A DNA stretch of 39,760 nt from the NCBI GenBank assembly GCA_902495155.1, contig CABUWD010000005.1, positions 1 through 39,760 of the forward strand. The letters run 5' to 3'. Position 1 is the stretch's first letter, and every line of letters starts with the position of its first letter. The translations under genes and the position numbers were made by a program. A model generated the notes under the pieces. The model was not told where the DNA came from. It saw nothing but the letters and a program-made list of their open reading frames with translations, and searched no databases. This stretch comes from an uncultured Collinsella sp. (GTDB lineage Bacteria > Actinomycetota > Coriobacteriia > Coriobacteriales > Coriobacteriaceae). Shown here piece after piece: positions 22,421 to 32,058 of the stretch.

Positions 22421-24367
22421 TTAGCTATCGGAATGGCCAGCCGCCGCCTCGGCGCGCTCGGCATTCCATGCAACGAGCGCCTCGTGGACCGCCTTGGCAA
22501 CATCGGCAGGTATGCCGCGAACTTCCGCGATCTCTTGCTCGCTCGCCGCACGCAAACGCTTCATCGAGCCAAAATGGCGCATAAGGGCACGTTTTCTGGT
22601 GGGTCCCACACCTGGAACGTCATCGAGTACCGAAACCGTCATGGCTTTATCGCGCAACTCGCGGTGGAACGTGATGGCAAATCGGTGGGACTCATCGCGT
22701 ACCTGTTTAATTAGATAGAGCGAAGCAGACCCGGTCGGCAGCACGACAGGAGTCTCGTCCCAAGGCACAAAAACTTCCTCGTCGGCCTTCGCCAAGCCAC
22801 AAACTGGTATATCGAGCCCAAGAGCCTCAAGTTGCTTGATCGCAGCGGTCAATTGCGGCTTACCGCCATCGACAACGAGCAAATCGGGGCGCGAGCCAAA
22901 GCGCTCGTCGGCCATGCGCTCGGGAGCATAGCGTCGTCCCAAAACCTCGGACATCGACACGAAGTCGTTTGCCTCGTCCAATTCGGCCTGAATTTTAAAA
23001 CGACGGTACTGGCTCTTGTCGGCGCGCCCGTTGGTAAATACCACCATCGAGGCGACCGTAAAGGTGCCATGCAGTGTAGAGATATCGAAGCACTCGATAC
23101 GCAACGGCGGAGATGGCAGCGCCAACGCACTTTCGAGCTCCAGGAGCGCTTGATTGGTGCGGTCGTCAGCGTACCCCGTTCGCATCATGTAGCGCATGAG
23201 GGCATGGCGCGCATTTTTGGATGCCATATCGAGCAGACGGTGCTTTTCGCCACGCTGCGGCCTATGGAGATGGCAGGAACGCTCACGCTTGCCCGCAAGC
23301 CACTCCCCCAGCGCCTCCGCATCCTCAAGCTCGACGGAAAGGTTGACCTCAGCTGGAATATCAGCCGTCTCGTCGTAATAGCGCTTAAGAAAGCCCGACT
23401 GGAGCTCTTCCTCGTCAACATCAAGACCCTTGTCCAGAATGAACTCGCAGGTGCGAACTGTTCGGCCCTCGCGAACGACGAAGACGCAAGCGGCGGAGAT
23501 GGTCTCCTCGCGATAGAACCCGATGACATCGATATCGACACTGGAGGGAAAAACGACTTGCTGACGATCGTCCAGACCCCTGATGACCTCCAAACGACGT
23601 TTGACGCGTGCCGCGCGCTCAAAGTCGAGCGCCTCGGCGGCATCCGTCATCTCCGAGGTCAGCTCATCGACGACATCCTTGCGATGGCCCGACAAAAAGC
23701 GCTCGACACGCTTGACGTTCTTGGCATAGTCTGCCGGGGAAATCGCGCCGACACACGCACCCGGGCCGCGCCCGACATGGTAGTCAAAGCAGGGACGCCC
23801 GTTTTGCGCGCAAATCATATTGACGATGTCTTCCTCGCCCTTGTGGGACTCGACGATACGACGACAACGACGCCACTCCGCACAGGATGCGGAGCAGATG
23901 GGGATAACCTTGCGCAGCGTATCTATCGTCTCACGTGCCGCACGGCTATCGGTATAGGGTCCAAAATAGCGCGTTCCCGGCTTATGACGCTCACGCGTAT
24001 ATTTGATAGCGGGATACAGGTCGCCCTTTGTAATGGCGATAAAGGGGTAGCTCTTGTCATCCTTGAGGTCGACGTTAAAGTACGGATGGTACTGACCAAT
24101 CAAATTGCGCTCGAGCACCAACGCCTCATGCTCGGTCTCCACCACGATATAGTCAAAGCTCGCCACCAGCTGCATCATCAGCGGGATCTTTTGACGCTCA
24201 TCCTGCAGTGTCACGTATTGACGCATGCGGGCGCGTAGGTTTTTCGCCTTGCCCACGTAGATGACATCGCCCTTGGCATCCTTCCAAAGGTAGCAACCGG
24301 GTTGTGTAGGAACGCGCGAAACCTGCTCGGCAAGCGTTGGAATGTTGTCGTGACCGGCCACGCGCAC
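22421..24367 (-). CDS. uvrC: Excinuclease ABC subunit UvrC
   Basis: A 648-residue nuclease that makes both incisions in nucleotide-excision repair. The N-terminal GIY-YIG domain is near residues 17-50 (QPGCYLWKD, VIYVGKAKNLR) and a UVR/UvrB-binding region lies near 205-240. The RNase-H-like endonuclease core includes RIECFDISTLHG and LLVVDGGKPQL, and helix-hairpin-helix motifs (VPGVGPTRKRALM) are at the C-terminus. The GTG start directly follows the murJ stop with no strong site, so coupling is likely; a second GTG two codons on is an alternative. It is normally a near neighbour of rapZ, from which the sialic-acid operon now separates it. Confidence 0.95.
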   Translation of the reverse strand: MRVAGHDNIPTLAEQVSRVPTQPGCYLWKDAKGDVIYVGKAKNLRARMRQYVTLQDERQKIPLMMQLVASFDYIVVETEHEALVLERNLIGQYHPYFNVDLKDDKSYPFIAITKGDLYPAIKYTRERHKPGTRYFGPYTDSRAARETIDTLRKVIPICSASCAEWRRCRRIVESHKGEEDIVNMICAQNGRPCFDYHVGRGPGACVGAISPADYAKNVKRVERFLSGHRKDVVDELTSEMTDAAEALDFERAARVKRRLEVIRGLDDRQQVVFPSSVDIDVIGFYREETISAACVFVVREGRTVRTCEFILDKGLDVDEEELQSGFLKRYYDETADIPAEVNLSVELEDAEALGEWLAGKRERSCHLHRPQRGEKHRLLDMASKNARHALMRYMMRTGYADDRTNQALLELESALALPSPPLRIECFDISTLHGTFTVASMVVFTNGRADKSQYRRFKIQAELDEANDFVSMSEVLGRRYAPERMADERFGSRPDLLVVDGGKPQLTAAIKQLEALGLDIPVCGLAKADEEVFVPWDETPVVLPTGSASLYLIKQVRDESHRFAITFHRELRDKAMTVSVLDDVPGVGPTRKRALMRHFGSMKRLRAASEQEIAEVRGIPADVAKAVHEALVAWNAERAEAAAGHSDS

Positions 24368-26050
24368 CTACTTGCGACGAAGCAGCGCCGAGACCTCGGG
24401 CATCTTAAGGACGACGGCAAGGCCAAAGGTAACAGCAAGCGAGACGACACCCGCAACGCAAACGTAGCCAAGAGTAATCAGAATCGAGCCACCAAGTGCC
24501 CCGACAAAGAGTTCAAGCGCCCACATGACGCCGGCGCCTGCGGCAGCACCCAGGCCACCGAGCAAAAGGCCAAAGAAACCGCCATGCAGGATAGATTTGA
24601 CCTGAAGGCCACGCAGACGACGACGCAGCCACCACAGCGAACAACCGACCAAGATCACGTAGTCGACGACATACGAAAGCGCGATTGCCGGCATACCGAA
24701 GCCCAGCACAACGCCAAACAGCAGAACCGAGCCGGCCTGGCCGATGGCAGAATACAGGCAATATCGGCTATAGGGCTTCATGTCGAGCAAGGCAGAAAAG
24801 CTCTTCTGCATCAACACGACCACGCCGTAGAGCGGCAGCGAGAACGCCAGGTAGACAAGGAACTCGGACACCAGCGCCACGCCGGACTCATCAAACTTGC
24901 CGGCACAGTAAATCATGTTGAGCGGACGCGCGAAGACAATCAGGTACAGCGCGAACGGAATCAGGAAGAACAGCATCTGGGCGACGCCACGCGAAATGCC
25001 CGTGCGAACACTGTCGTAATCCTTCTCCTGTGCGTCGTGAGAGAGCTCGGTATAGAGCGCCGTCGAAAGCGAGGCGGCAATCAGCGCGTAGGGCAGCGTG
25101 TACCACAGGCGCGCATAGGCGATGACGGAAGGACCGGTCTCGGGCTGGACCACCAGCGCGGCAGCGTTGGTGATAGAAGTCGAGACAAACATGCACACCG
25201 TGGCGAGCAGCGTCGGGACACCGAGCGCAATCGTCTGGCGCAGTGCGGGGTCCTTAAAGTCGATATGGATATGGGGATGCACGCCGTGCTTGCCAAGCGC
25301 GGGAATCTGACATGCCATCTGAACAAAGACACCGAGGGTCGTACCGGCCGCAATCAAGATGATGCCGGCACGTTCGCCAAACTGTGCGGACACGGGCGCA
25401 AAACCCATAAAGCTCGCAATGACGATCACATTGTTGAGGACCGGGGCAAACGTCGACCAGAAGTAGTCGCGGTGTGCGTTGAGAACGCCCGAGAACACCG
25501 AACCCAAACCATAAAACAGAATCTGGATGGCAAAGAAACGGAACATGAACGCAGCGGTATCCATGCTGCCGCCGTCACCCGAAAGGAACGATTGCGTCCA
25601 GATAAAGCCCGGGGCGAACACGGTCCCCAGCAACGAAATGCCACCCAGCACCAAAAGCAGAATGCCGAGCAGGTTGCCCACGTACTCGTTCGAGGCCTCG
25701 CGACCCTGCTCACGCCTCACGCCCATGTACACGGGCAAAAACGCCGTCACGAGCATGCCGCCCATCACGAGTTCGTAGAGCATATTGGGCAGGTTGTTGG
25801 CGACCTGATAGGAGGACGAGAGTAGCGACATGCCGATAGCGGCCGCCATTGCCCACGTGCGGATAAAACCGGTGACGCGAGACACGATGGTCAGGATGGT
25901 CATAAGCCCGGCGGAACGACCAACCGTGGAGTAGTCCGACGAGCCCATGTCGTCAGCGTCATCTCGCGACGAAGAAGCTTCGGATGAGGGTGTCTGAGGC
26001 GCAGATTCTTTTGCAAAATGAGTTCCGCGCTTCAATTCTTCCTGCGGCAT
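24368..26050 (-). CDS. murJ: Lipid II flippase MurJ (MviN family)
   Basis: A 560-residue polytopic membrane protein with about 14 hydrophobic segments after a hydrophilic N-terminal tail of about 45 residues. Family features are the TM1 region SRVTGFIRTWAMAAAIG, the ANNLPNMLYELVMGGMLVTAFLPVY stretch of TM2, and GVPTLLATV in the middle. It should flip lipid-linked peptidoglycan precursor across the membrane. The start is 3 nt after the YbaK-family gene, with AGAGGA upstream, and the stop abuts uvrC. The Ser/Asp-rich tail is unlike the rest but is in frame and continuous. Confidence 0.92.
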   Translation of the reverse strand: MPQEELKRGTHFAKESAPQTPSSEASSSRDDADDMGSSDYSTVGRSAGLMTILTIVSRVTGFIRTWAMAAAIGMSLLSSSYQVANNLPNMLYELVMGGMLVTAFLPVYMGVRREQGREASNEYVGNLLGILLLVLGGISLLGTVFAPGFIWTQSFLSGDGGSMDTAAFMFRFFAIQILFYGLGSVFSGVLNAHRDYFWSTFAPVLNNVIVIASFMGFAPVSAQFGERAGIILIAAGTTLGVFVQMACQIPALGKHGVHPHIHIDFKDPALRQTIALGVPTLLATVCMFVSTSITNAAALVVQPETGPSVIAYARLWYTLPYALIAASLSTALYTELSHDAQEKDYDSVRTGISRGVAQMLFFLIPFALYLIVFARPLNMIYCAGKFDESGVALVSEFLVYLAFSLPLYGVVVLMQKSFSALLDMKPYSRYCLYSAIGQAGSVLLFGVVLGFGMPAIALSYVVDYVILVGCSLWWLRRRLRGLQVKSILHGGFFGLLLGGLGAAAGAGVMWALELFVGALGGSILITLGYVCVAGVVSLAVTFGLAVVLKMPEVSALLRRK

Positions 26051-26053
26051 CGC

Positions 26054-26554
26054 TCAGTCCTCTCTCGTAATCGCGGCAACCGTCGCCCCGCAAAATGCAA
26101 TTAAATCATCGGGTGCAAGCTCGAGCTGATAACCACGCTTGCCTCCCGAAATAAAAATGGTATCCCAAAGGACGCATGTCTCATCAATGAGCGTCCGGTA
26201 GCGTTTTTTCATACCGACCGGGCTGCAGCCGCCGCGAACGTAGCCAGTCGCCGCAAGCAAATCCTTCACATGCATCATGGCCAAGGACTTCTCCCCCGCG
26301 GCACGCGCGGCGGACTTTAGATCGAGCTCGTCGGCAACAGGGATGCAGCACACGACATAGTCGTTGGACGGTGTCACGCAGACCAAAGTCTTAAATCCTT
26401 GACCGGGCTCCTCGCCAAGCTGCTCCGAAATCGCGACCCCCAGGCCCACCGACTCATCGCCATCGTCTTCGTACGTATGTAGAACATAGGAAATGCCGGC
26501 GCTTTCCAGCTCGCGCATCGCATTGGTTTTTGGCGTCTTTACAGCCTTTGCCAT
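26054..26554 (-). CDS. ybaK: YbaK/EbsC-family aminoacyl-tRNA deacylase (Cys-tRNA(Pro) deacylase type)
   Basis: A 166-residue single-domain protein. The YbaK fold is shown by FKTLVCVTPSNDYVVCCIPVADELDLK, the KSLAMM helix and the motif GYVRGGCSPVGMKK, which carries conserved Gly, Ser and Lys residues. Family members hydrolyse mischarged Cys-tRNA(Pro). The ATG at 26554 has AAAGGA 6 nt upstream; an upstream extension is not supported. It starts the ybaK-murJ-uvrC unit. The exact tRNA specificity cannot be read here. Confidence 0.88.
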   Translation of the reverse strand: MAKAVKTPKTNAMRELESAGISYVLHTYEDDGDESVGLGVAISEQLGEEPGQGFKTLVCVTPSNDYVVCCIPVADELDLKSAARAAGEKSLAMMHVKDLLAATGYVRGGCSPVGMKKRYRTLIDETCVLWDTIFISGGKRGYQLELAPDDLIAFCGATVAAITRED

Positions 26555-26591
26555 GACATATCCTTTCCCTCGCATTCGGACGCAAGGATTA

Positions 26592-26622
26592 AGTATATGT
26601 CCAATTCGGCTGCATACGTCAC
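26592..26622 (-). promoter_or_regulatory. Possible promoter of ybaK-murJ-uvrC
   Basis: Minus strand: GTGACG, a 19-nt spacer, then TATACT (plus 26592-26597). The -10 matches 5 of 6 positions and the -35 matches 4 of 6. It lies about 40 nt upstream of the ybaK-like start. Confidence 0.35.
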
Positions 26623-26635
26623 TTCGGCACAGCAA

Positions 26636-26666
26636 GCGCCATCGAATCACAAGGAGTCGATGGCGC
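26636..26666 (-). terminator. Stem-loop after uvrA, probable terminator
   Basis: Perfect 10-bp arms GCGCCATCGA and TCGATGGCGC with an 11-nt loop, 20 nt past the uvrA stop. On the minus strand it is followed only by TTGCTGTG, so termination may be partial. Confidence 0.6.
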
Positions 26667-26686
26667 CCATAAACTGAATCGCCTAC

Positions 26687-29566
26687 TTATTGAGCATCAA
26701 GTTGAGCTTGACGCTCCCGGTCACGCCTGAGCAACGGCGCCAAAAACTTGCCCGTATAACTCTGCGGACAGTCCGCAACCTGCTCCGGTGTGCCCGAAAC
26801 CACGACGGTTCCGCCGCCGTTACCGCCCTCGGGACCCATATCGATCAGGCGGTCGGCAACCTTGATGACATCAAGGTTGTGTTCAATCACCAGCACCGTG
26901 TTGCCCGCATCGACCAAGCGCTGCAGCACATCGAGCAGCTGGCGGACGTCCTCAAAATGAAGGCCGGTCGTCGGCTCGTCCAAAATATAGAACGTCTTGC
27001 CCGTCTGGCGTCGATGAAGCTCCTTGGCGAGTTTCACACGCTGCGCCTCGCCACCCGAAAGCGTCGTGGCGGGCTGGCCCAGGCTCACGTAGCCCAAGCC
27101 TACATCGTACAGCGTCTGAAGCTTGCGCTTAATCTGCGGGATATTCCCAAAGAAAGCCAGTGCCTCGGCCACGCTCATGTCAAGTACGTCCGAGATGGTC
27201 TTGCCACGGTAGGTGACCTCGAGTGTCTCGCGGTTGTAGCGTTTACCGCCGCAAACTTCGCAGGGAACGTAGATATCGGGAAGGAAGTGCATCTCGATCT
27301 TGATCTGTCCGTCGCCCTTGCACGCTTCACAGCGCCCGCCACTCACATTAAAGGAGAAACGACCCGGCGAGTAGCCGCGCGCCTTCGACTCCGGCGTACT
27401 CGCAAACAGCGCGCGAAGATCATCCCACAGGCCGATATAGGTAGCAGGGTTGGAACGCGGCGTGCGGCCAATCGGCGACTGGTCAATATCGATAACCTTA
27501 TCGATACACTCGATGCCCTCGATTTTCTTATATGGACCCACAGGGCGCGTCGAACGGTGAATGGCATTCGTAAGGGCAGGCGCAATGGTATCGGTAACCA
27601 GGGAGCTCTTGCCCGATCCCGACACGCCGGTAACAACCGTAAGCGTACCAAACTCGATCTTGGCAGTAACGTTTTTGAGGTTGTTGGCTCGAGCGCCCGT
27701 AATTTTAAGGCAGCCGCGACCGGGCTTGCGCCGTTCATCAGGCACCCGGATCATTCGTTTGCCGGTCAGATAAGCGCCCGTCATCGACTCAGGACACGCC
27801 ATGATATCGGCAGGCGTTCCCGCCGCGACTACGTGTCCGCCGTTGACGCCGGCGCCGGGCCCCATGTCGATCACGTAATCGGCGGCACGGATTGTATCCT
27901 CGTCGTGTTCGACGACGATAACGGTATTGCCGATATCGCGCAGGCGCTCGAGCGTCTTAATCAAGCGCTCGTTGTCACGCTGATGAAGACCGATCGAGGG
28001 CTCGTCCAGAATATAGAGCACGCCCATGAGACCCGCGCCGATCTGCGTTGCCAGGCGAATACGCTGCGCCTCGCCACCGGAAAGCGTCGCCGAGGCACGA
28101 TCGAGCGTCAGATAGTCGAGTCCAACATCGACCAGAAAACGCAAGCGCTCCAGGATTTCCTTGACGATGCGCCCGCCGATAAACTGCTGGCGCTCGGTGA
28201 GCTCCAGGCCCTCAAAAAACTCGAGCGACTCACGGCACGACAGGCAACAAACCTCGTAAATGGACTTGCCGCCCACGGTGACGGCGAGCATCTCAGGGCG
28301 CAAACGAGCGCCGTGGCAGCTCGAGCACGGTTCCTCGCGAATGTACTTCTCCAAGCGCGCCTTGGTGTTCTCGTTCGTCGTCTCGGTATAGCGTTCGTAC
28401 AGGATGTTGCGAACGCCCGAAAACTTGGTATCCCACTGGCTACGACGTCCGTCGAGCTTTTGGTAGTCGACCGAGATCTTCGTATCGCCCAGGCCATCCA
28501 AGAATGCACGACGCACGCGAGGGGGCAAGTCCTCCCACGGCGTATCGGTGCTCACCTTAAAGTGTTTGCAGACCGCAGCAAAAATCTGCGGATAGTAGTT
28601 CGAATTGCCAAACAGGCTACCAAAGACTCCGTCGGCAATGGACTTCGAGGGGTCCTCGATCAGCGCCTCGGCATCAACGGTTTTCTTAAAGCCCAGGCCG
28701 TCGCACTCAGGACATGCGCCATAGGGAGCGTTGAACGAAAAATCACGCGGCTGAAGATCGTCAATGGAGTGACCATGCTCCGGGCATGCCAAGGCCAACG
28801 AATACTCCAGCAGCTCGCCCTCGGTCCCCTCGGGAGCATCACGATCGGGCAGCATGTACACGTTTACATTGCCGTGAGCCAGCGCGGTCGCCTGCTCAAC
28901 AGACTCGGCGATACGGCCCAGAGAGTTCTCACGGATTACGATGCGATCGACCACGACCTCGATATCGTGCTTGAACTTCTTGTCCAGATCGATCGGATCG
29001 TCGAGCGAGCGCACTTCACCGTCGACACGCACGCGGCTAAAGCCCTCGGCACGAAGGTCCTCAAACAGTTTGGTGAACTCGCCTTTTCGCCCGCGCACCA
29101 CCGGTGCCAGCACAAACGCGCGGCGGCCCTCCCCCGCCGCCAAGACCTTGTCGGCAACCTGGTCGGTCGTCTGGCGCTCAATGACGCGGCCGCATTCGGG
29201 ACAGTGCGGGGTGCCCACACGGGCGAACAGCAGGCGCAGATAGTCATAAATCTCGGTTACGGTGCCAACCGTCGAGCGAGGGTTTTTAGACGTCGTCTTT
29301 TGGTCGATCGACACCGCCGGCGAAAGGCCGTCGATTGAATCCAAGTCGGGTTTGTCCATCTGGCCCAAGAACTGGCGCGCATAGCTCGAAAGGCTCTCGA
29401 CGTATCGACGCTGGCCCTCGGCATAGATAGTGTCAAATGCCAGCGAGCTCTTGCCCGAGCCAGAAAGACCGGTAATGACCACGAGTTGGTCACGCGGAAT
29501 GGAAACATCGATATCACGGAGGTTGTGCTCACGAGCGCCGCGAATAACGATAGAAGAATCAGACAT
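26687..29566 (-). CDS. uvrA: Excinuclease ABC subunit UvrA
   Basis: A 959-residue damage-recognition ATPase with two ABC modules. The first Walker A is GLSGSGKS near 33-40, with the conserved YVESLSSYARQFLGQM after it. The second is GVSGSGKS near 650. Both signature motifs (TLSGGEAQR) occur, the first before 520 and the second near 850. Zinc modules are visible: CPECGR, CPEHG/CPECDG, CSSCHG and CEACKGDG with CEVCGG. The length is normal. The ATG at 29566 has AAGGAG 5 nt upstream. A LexA-box-like site lies in its upstream region. Confidence 0.98.
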   Translation of the reverse strand: MSDSSIVIRGAREHNLRDIDVSIPRDQLVVITGLSGSGKSSLAFDTIYAEGQRRYVESLSSYARQFLGQMDKPDLDSIDGLSPAVSIDQKTTSKNPRSTVGTVTEIYDYLRLLFARVGTPHCPECGRVIERQTTDQVADKVLAAGEGRRAFVLAPVVRGRKGEFTKLFEDLRAEGFSRVRVDGEVRSLDDPIDLDKKFKHDIEVVVDRIVIRENSLGRIAESVEQATALAHGNVNVYMLPDRDAPEGTEGELLEYSLALACPEHGHSIDDLQPRDFSFNAPYGACPECDGLGFKKTVDAEALIEDPSKSIADGVFGSLFGNSNYYPQIFAAVCKHFKVSTDTPWEDLPPRVRRAFLDGLGDTKISVDYQKLDGRRSQWDTKFSGVRNILYERYTETTNENTKARLEKYIREEPCSSCHGARLRPEMLAVTVGGKSIYEVCCLSCRESLEFFEGLELTERQQFIGGRIVKEILERLRFLVDVGLDYLTLDRASATLSGGEAQRIRLATQIGAGLMGVLYILDEPSIGLHQRDNERLIKTLERLRDIGNTVIVVEHDEDTIRAADYVIDMGPGAGVNGGHVVAAGTPADIMACPESMTGAYLTGKRMIRVPDERRKPGRGCLKITGARANNLKNVTAKIEFGTLTVVTGVSGSGKSSLVTDTIAPALTNAIHRSTRPVGPYKKIEGIECIDKVIDIDQSPIGRTPRSNPATYIGLWDDLRALFASTPESKARGYSPGRFSFNVSGGRCEACKGDGQIKIEMHFLPDIYVPCEVCGGKRYNRETLEVTYRGKTISDVLDMSVAEALAFFGNIPQIKRKLQTLYDVGLGYVSLGQPATTLSGGEAQRVKLAKELHRRQTGKTFYILDEPTTGLHFEDVRQLLDVLQRLVDAGNTVLVIEHNLDVIKVADRLIDMGPEGGNGGGTVVVSGTPEQVADCPQSYTGKFLAPLLRRDRERQAQLDAQ

Positions 29567-29627
29567 GGAAGCTCCTTGCCTCCTATTGCATCGAATCATA
29601 CTGCCGATGAGTTTAGCGCACTCGACG

Positions 29628-29641
29628 CGCACAGATGTTCG
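29628..29641. promoter_or_regulatory. LexA-box-like site upstream of uvrA
   Basis: On the minus strand CGAACATCTGTGCG matches the Gram-positive SOS consensus CGAACRNRYGTTCG at all but two positions. It lies about 60 bp upstream of the uvrA start and beside a TATTAC -10-like element, a fitting place for repression. Confidence 0.5.
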
Positions 29642-29707
29642 TAATACAAGATTCGCAGACCTTTAGCTTTGCGTATCGGGTGCTTCGTTTCTCGAAATGC
29701 CGTGGAA

Positions 29708-29722
29708 AGGTTACAGTAACCT
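29708..29722. promoter_or_regulatory. Perfect 15-bp palindrome upstream of the LtaS-like gene
   Basis: AGGTTAC-A-GTAACCT, centred 45 bp before the start codon. A further CTGTAAC at 29741-29747 can pair with GTTACAG at 29710-29716. It could therefore be either an operator or a 5' leader hairpin. Confidence 0.45.
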
Positions 29723-29759
29723 AATACTGAACTTAATTTGCTGTAACAGAGGAACGTCC

Positions 29760-31913
29760 ATGACCGAAGATATCCCCCTTGAAATCACTTCGAGCGACAT
29801 GGCCAATCTGCCTATATTCATCGCCGTCCTTATCGTGGCCACCGTCGTCGTGCGCGTGTATTTTTCAATCAAACACAATGAAAAGCCTCCCATTGCCCGC
29901 GTCTTTTGGTGCGCGACGCTCCTCATCCCGCTCGGCATGGTAGCTGCATGGATTACGAATCAATTGCTCGTAAATGAGGACAATTCCCTATGGGTCCTTT
30001 CTTATTCGGCGCTCGGTGCTGCCGCCGTCATACTTCTTGTCGAGCCCTTGGTTTCGGGACTTATCGACCAAACCGATCTTGCGACGGGAACGGTTGCCTG
30101 TATTTGCCGTGACATCCTTGTCATCGCCGCTGTTTCAGCGCTCTCGTTCGTTTCACTCGAAATTGCCTGCAACGAAACGTTCTATCGCATTCCCGCCAAC
30201 TCATTCGGGTTTTCCGTCGGGTTGCTCGCGACGGTTCTGCTCTCCCTTTATTTGCTGGGACAGCGTCATGGAGGCGTCATGGCCCTCGTGCCCGTCGTCT
30301 GTTGCATCCTTGGCATTGCCGAGCACTTCGTCATAACGTTTAAAGGCGAAGCCATCCTGCCAAGCGATATCTTGGCCCTTGGCACCGCAATGGAAGTGAG
30401 CGAGGGATACGAGTTTACCTTTACCGCCGGAATCGTAACCTCTCTCGCCCTGCTGGAGATTTCCCTGGGGCTTCTTTCGCTTATCCGACCGCGAAAGCTA
30501 CGTACGCCCACCCATGTCTTTCCCGCAATCGCCGCTAACCTCTGCGCTTTTCTGCTAGTGACCGTTGTGGGACTCTCGGGCTTTTCCAGCATCGACTTGG
30601 AGCAGGCGCTGAATTTTGGATTTGACCGTTGGCAGCCCATCACCACGTATGCGTCTCAGGGTTTTATCACTTCGTTCACCGAAATGGTCAACGAGTTGCC
30701 CATTGAGAAGCCCGAAGACTATACGCCCGATGAGGCGCAGAGCATCGAGCAGGAGCTCGCCGCCGCCTACGACAGCACGTATGGCTCGAGCGAGCAGCGC
30801 GCGGCGGCCGTTGCCCAGTTCAATGAAATCAAGCCGACGATTGTTGCCGTCATGAACGAGAGTTTTAGCGACCTTTCGTGCTTTGAGCAGCTCCAGGCGG
30901 CCGGGTACACCGGTCCCGCATTCTACAACTCACTTCCCGACACACTTGTTCGCGGCACCATGCTCGCTTCGGTCGCCGGTGGCGGAACGGCGAACTCCGA
31001 ATTCGAATTTTTGACCGGAGCGACAACGGCCTTTGTCGGATTAGGCAAAATCCCCTATCAGCTATATCAGATGAATGGCGTCAACAGCCTGGCAAAGGAC
31101 CTTAAGGGGCTTGGGTATACCGCTACCGCTATGCACCCGCAAAACCCCGTCAACTACCATCGAGATAAAATCTATCAGCAGCTGGGCTTTGGAGACTTTC
31201 TTTCAATCGGCGATTTCGAAGGTGCGCCCTGTTACCATGCCGGCGTATGCGACTACGCCACCTACGACAAGATACTCGACCTGCTTAGAACCGACGAAGC
31301 GCCGCAGTTCATCTTTGACGTCACGATGCAAAATCACGGCGGCTACGACTATGACACCGTTCCCGCCGAAGAGCTGACAAACTATTGGGTCGAGGGAGCC
31401 AGCGAGGGTGCCAATAGCGCGCTCAACACCTATCTTACCTGCATCGACGCATCCGACCGGGACCTCGAGTACTTTATCAACGAGCTCCGCAATATCGGCA
31501 GACCGGTTGTCCTTGTCTTTTTTGGCGACCATCAGCCGAGCGCCGCAACGACTCTCAACGACGAGCTGTACCCTCAGGAAGATACGGCAAGCCACGCTTT
31601 CCGTATCTATCAGTCGACATATTTTGTCTGGGCTAACTATGAAATCGCCGGCAATACCGAGCTCAACGTCTACGACACCGTCGGGGCAAACGAGATTGCA
31701 GCCATTACCCTTAATAAGATCGGCGCCCCGCTCACCGACTATCAAAAGGCTCTGCTTGCAACAAGGTCAGATGTGCCCACCATCAATGTCGCCGGCTACC
31801 TTGGTGCCGACGGGCTGCGCTACGACTTGGAATCTGAAGACAGCCCATACGCCTCGACGATCGACAAGCTGCAGCGCATGCAATACCTCGAGTTCGCCAG
31901 CAAAGTTCAGTAA
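29760..31913 (+). CDS. LtaS-like membrane phosphoglycerol transferase / sulfatase-fold protein
   Basis: A 717-residue protein with about eight hydrophobic segments in residues 15-275, then an extracellular alkaline-phosphatase-superfamily domain. Catalytic features match LTA synthases: a metal Glu in VAVMNESFSDL (about residue 367), the nucleophile Thr in GGGTANSEFEFLTG (about 409) and FFGDHQPSA (about 588-590) for metal binding. LtaS itself has five membrane helices, so this is a variant with a longer membrane part. It probably transfers a glycerol-phosphate-type group onto a surface glycan or lipid. The start at 29760 has GAGGA 6 nt upstream. It is transcribed alone, opposite to uvrA. Confidence 0.82.
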   Translation: MTEDIPLEITSSDMANLPIFIAVLIVATVVVRVYFSIKHNEKPPIARVFWCATLLIPLGMVAAWITNQLLVNEDNSLWVLSYSALGAAAVILLVEPLVSGLIDQTDLATGTVACICRDILVIAAVSALSFVSLEIACNETFYRIPANSFGFSVGLLATVLLSLYLLGQRHGGVMALVPVVCCILGIAEHFVITFKGEAILPSDILALGTAMEVSEGYEFTFTAGIVTSLALLEISLGLLSLIRPRKLRTPTHVFPAIAANLCAFLLVTVVGLSGFSSIDLEQALNFGFDRWQPITTYASQGFITSFTEMVNELPIEKPEDYTPDEAQSIEQELAAAYDSTYGSSEQRAAAVAQFNEIKPTIVAVMNESFSDLSCFEQLQAAGYTGPAFYNSLPDTLVRGTMLASVAGGGTANSEFEFLTGATTAFVGLGKIPYQLYQMNGVNSLAKDLKGLGYTATAMHPQNPVNYHRDKIYQQLGFGDFLSIGDFEGAPCYHAGVCDYATYDKILDLLRTDEAPQFIFDVTMQNHGGYDYDTVPAEELTNYWVEGASEGANSALNTYLTCIDASDRDLEYFINELRNIGRPVVLVFFGDHQPSAATTLNDELYPQEDTASHAFRIYQSTYFVWANYEIAGNTELNVYDTVGANEIAAITLNKIGAPLTDYQKALLATRSDVPTINVAGYLGADGLRYDLESEDSPYASTIDKLQRMQYLEFASKVQ

Positions 31914-31973
31914 GCCCGCCCATTCGCTTGGACCCATCGTATTGCAAGCACGCTCGGCCCAAATGCATCGCAA

Positions 31974-32003
31974 ATGACTCCCGCTCGCAAACGAGGGTAC
32001 AAT
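31974..32003 (+). promoter_or_regulatory. Probable promoter of the mrp gene
   Basis: ATGACT (4 of 6 to the -35 consensus), an 18-nt spacer and TACAAT (5 of 6 to the -10), 56 bp before the start codon. A GC-rich GGGGCC/GGCCCC run lies in the leader. Confidence 0.45.
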
Positions 32004-32058
32004 GACGCTCGTGTCACATCACGGGGCCCCGGCCCCAACATATACAAAGGAGTCATAC

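Noticed and set aside
26690..29338. An 882-codon open frame opposite uvrA, and similar ones opposite gpmI, oppA, pgk and uvrC
   Set aside because: All mirror strongly supported genes, lack plausible ribosome binding sites and show no recognisable protein features.
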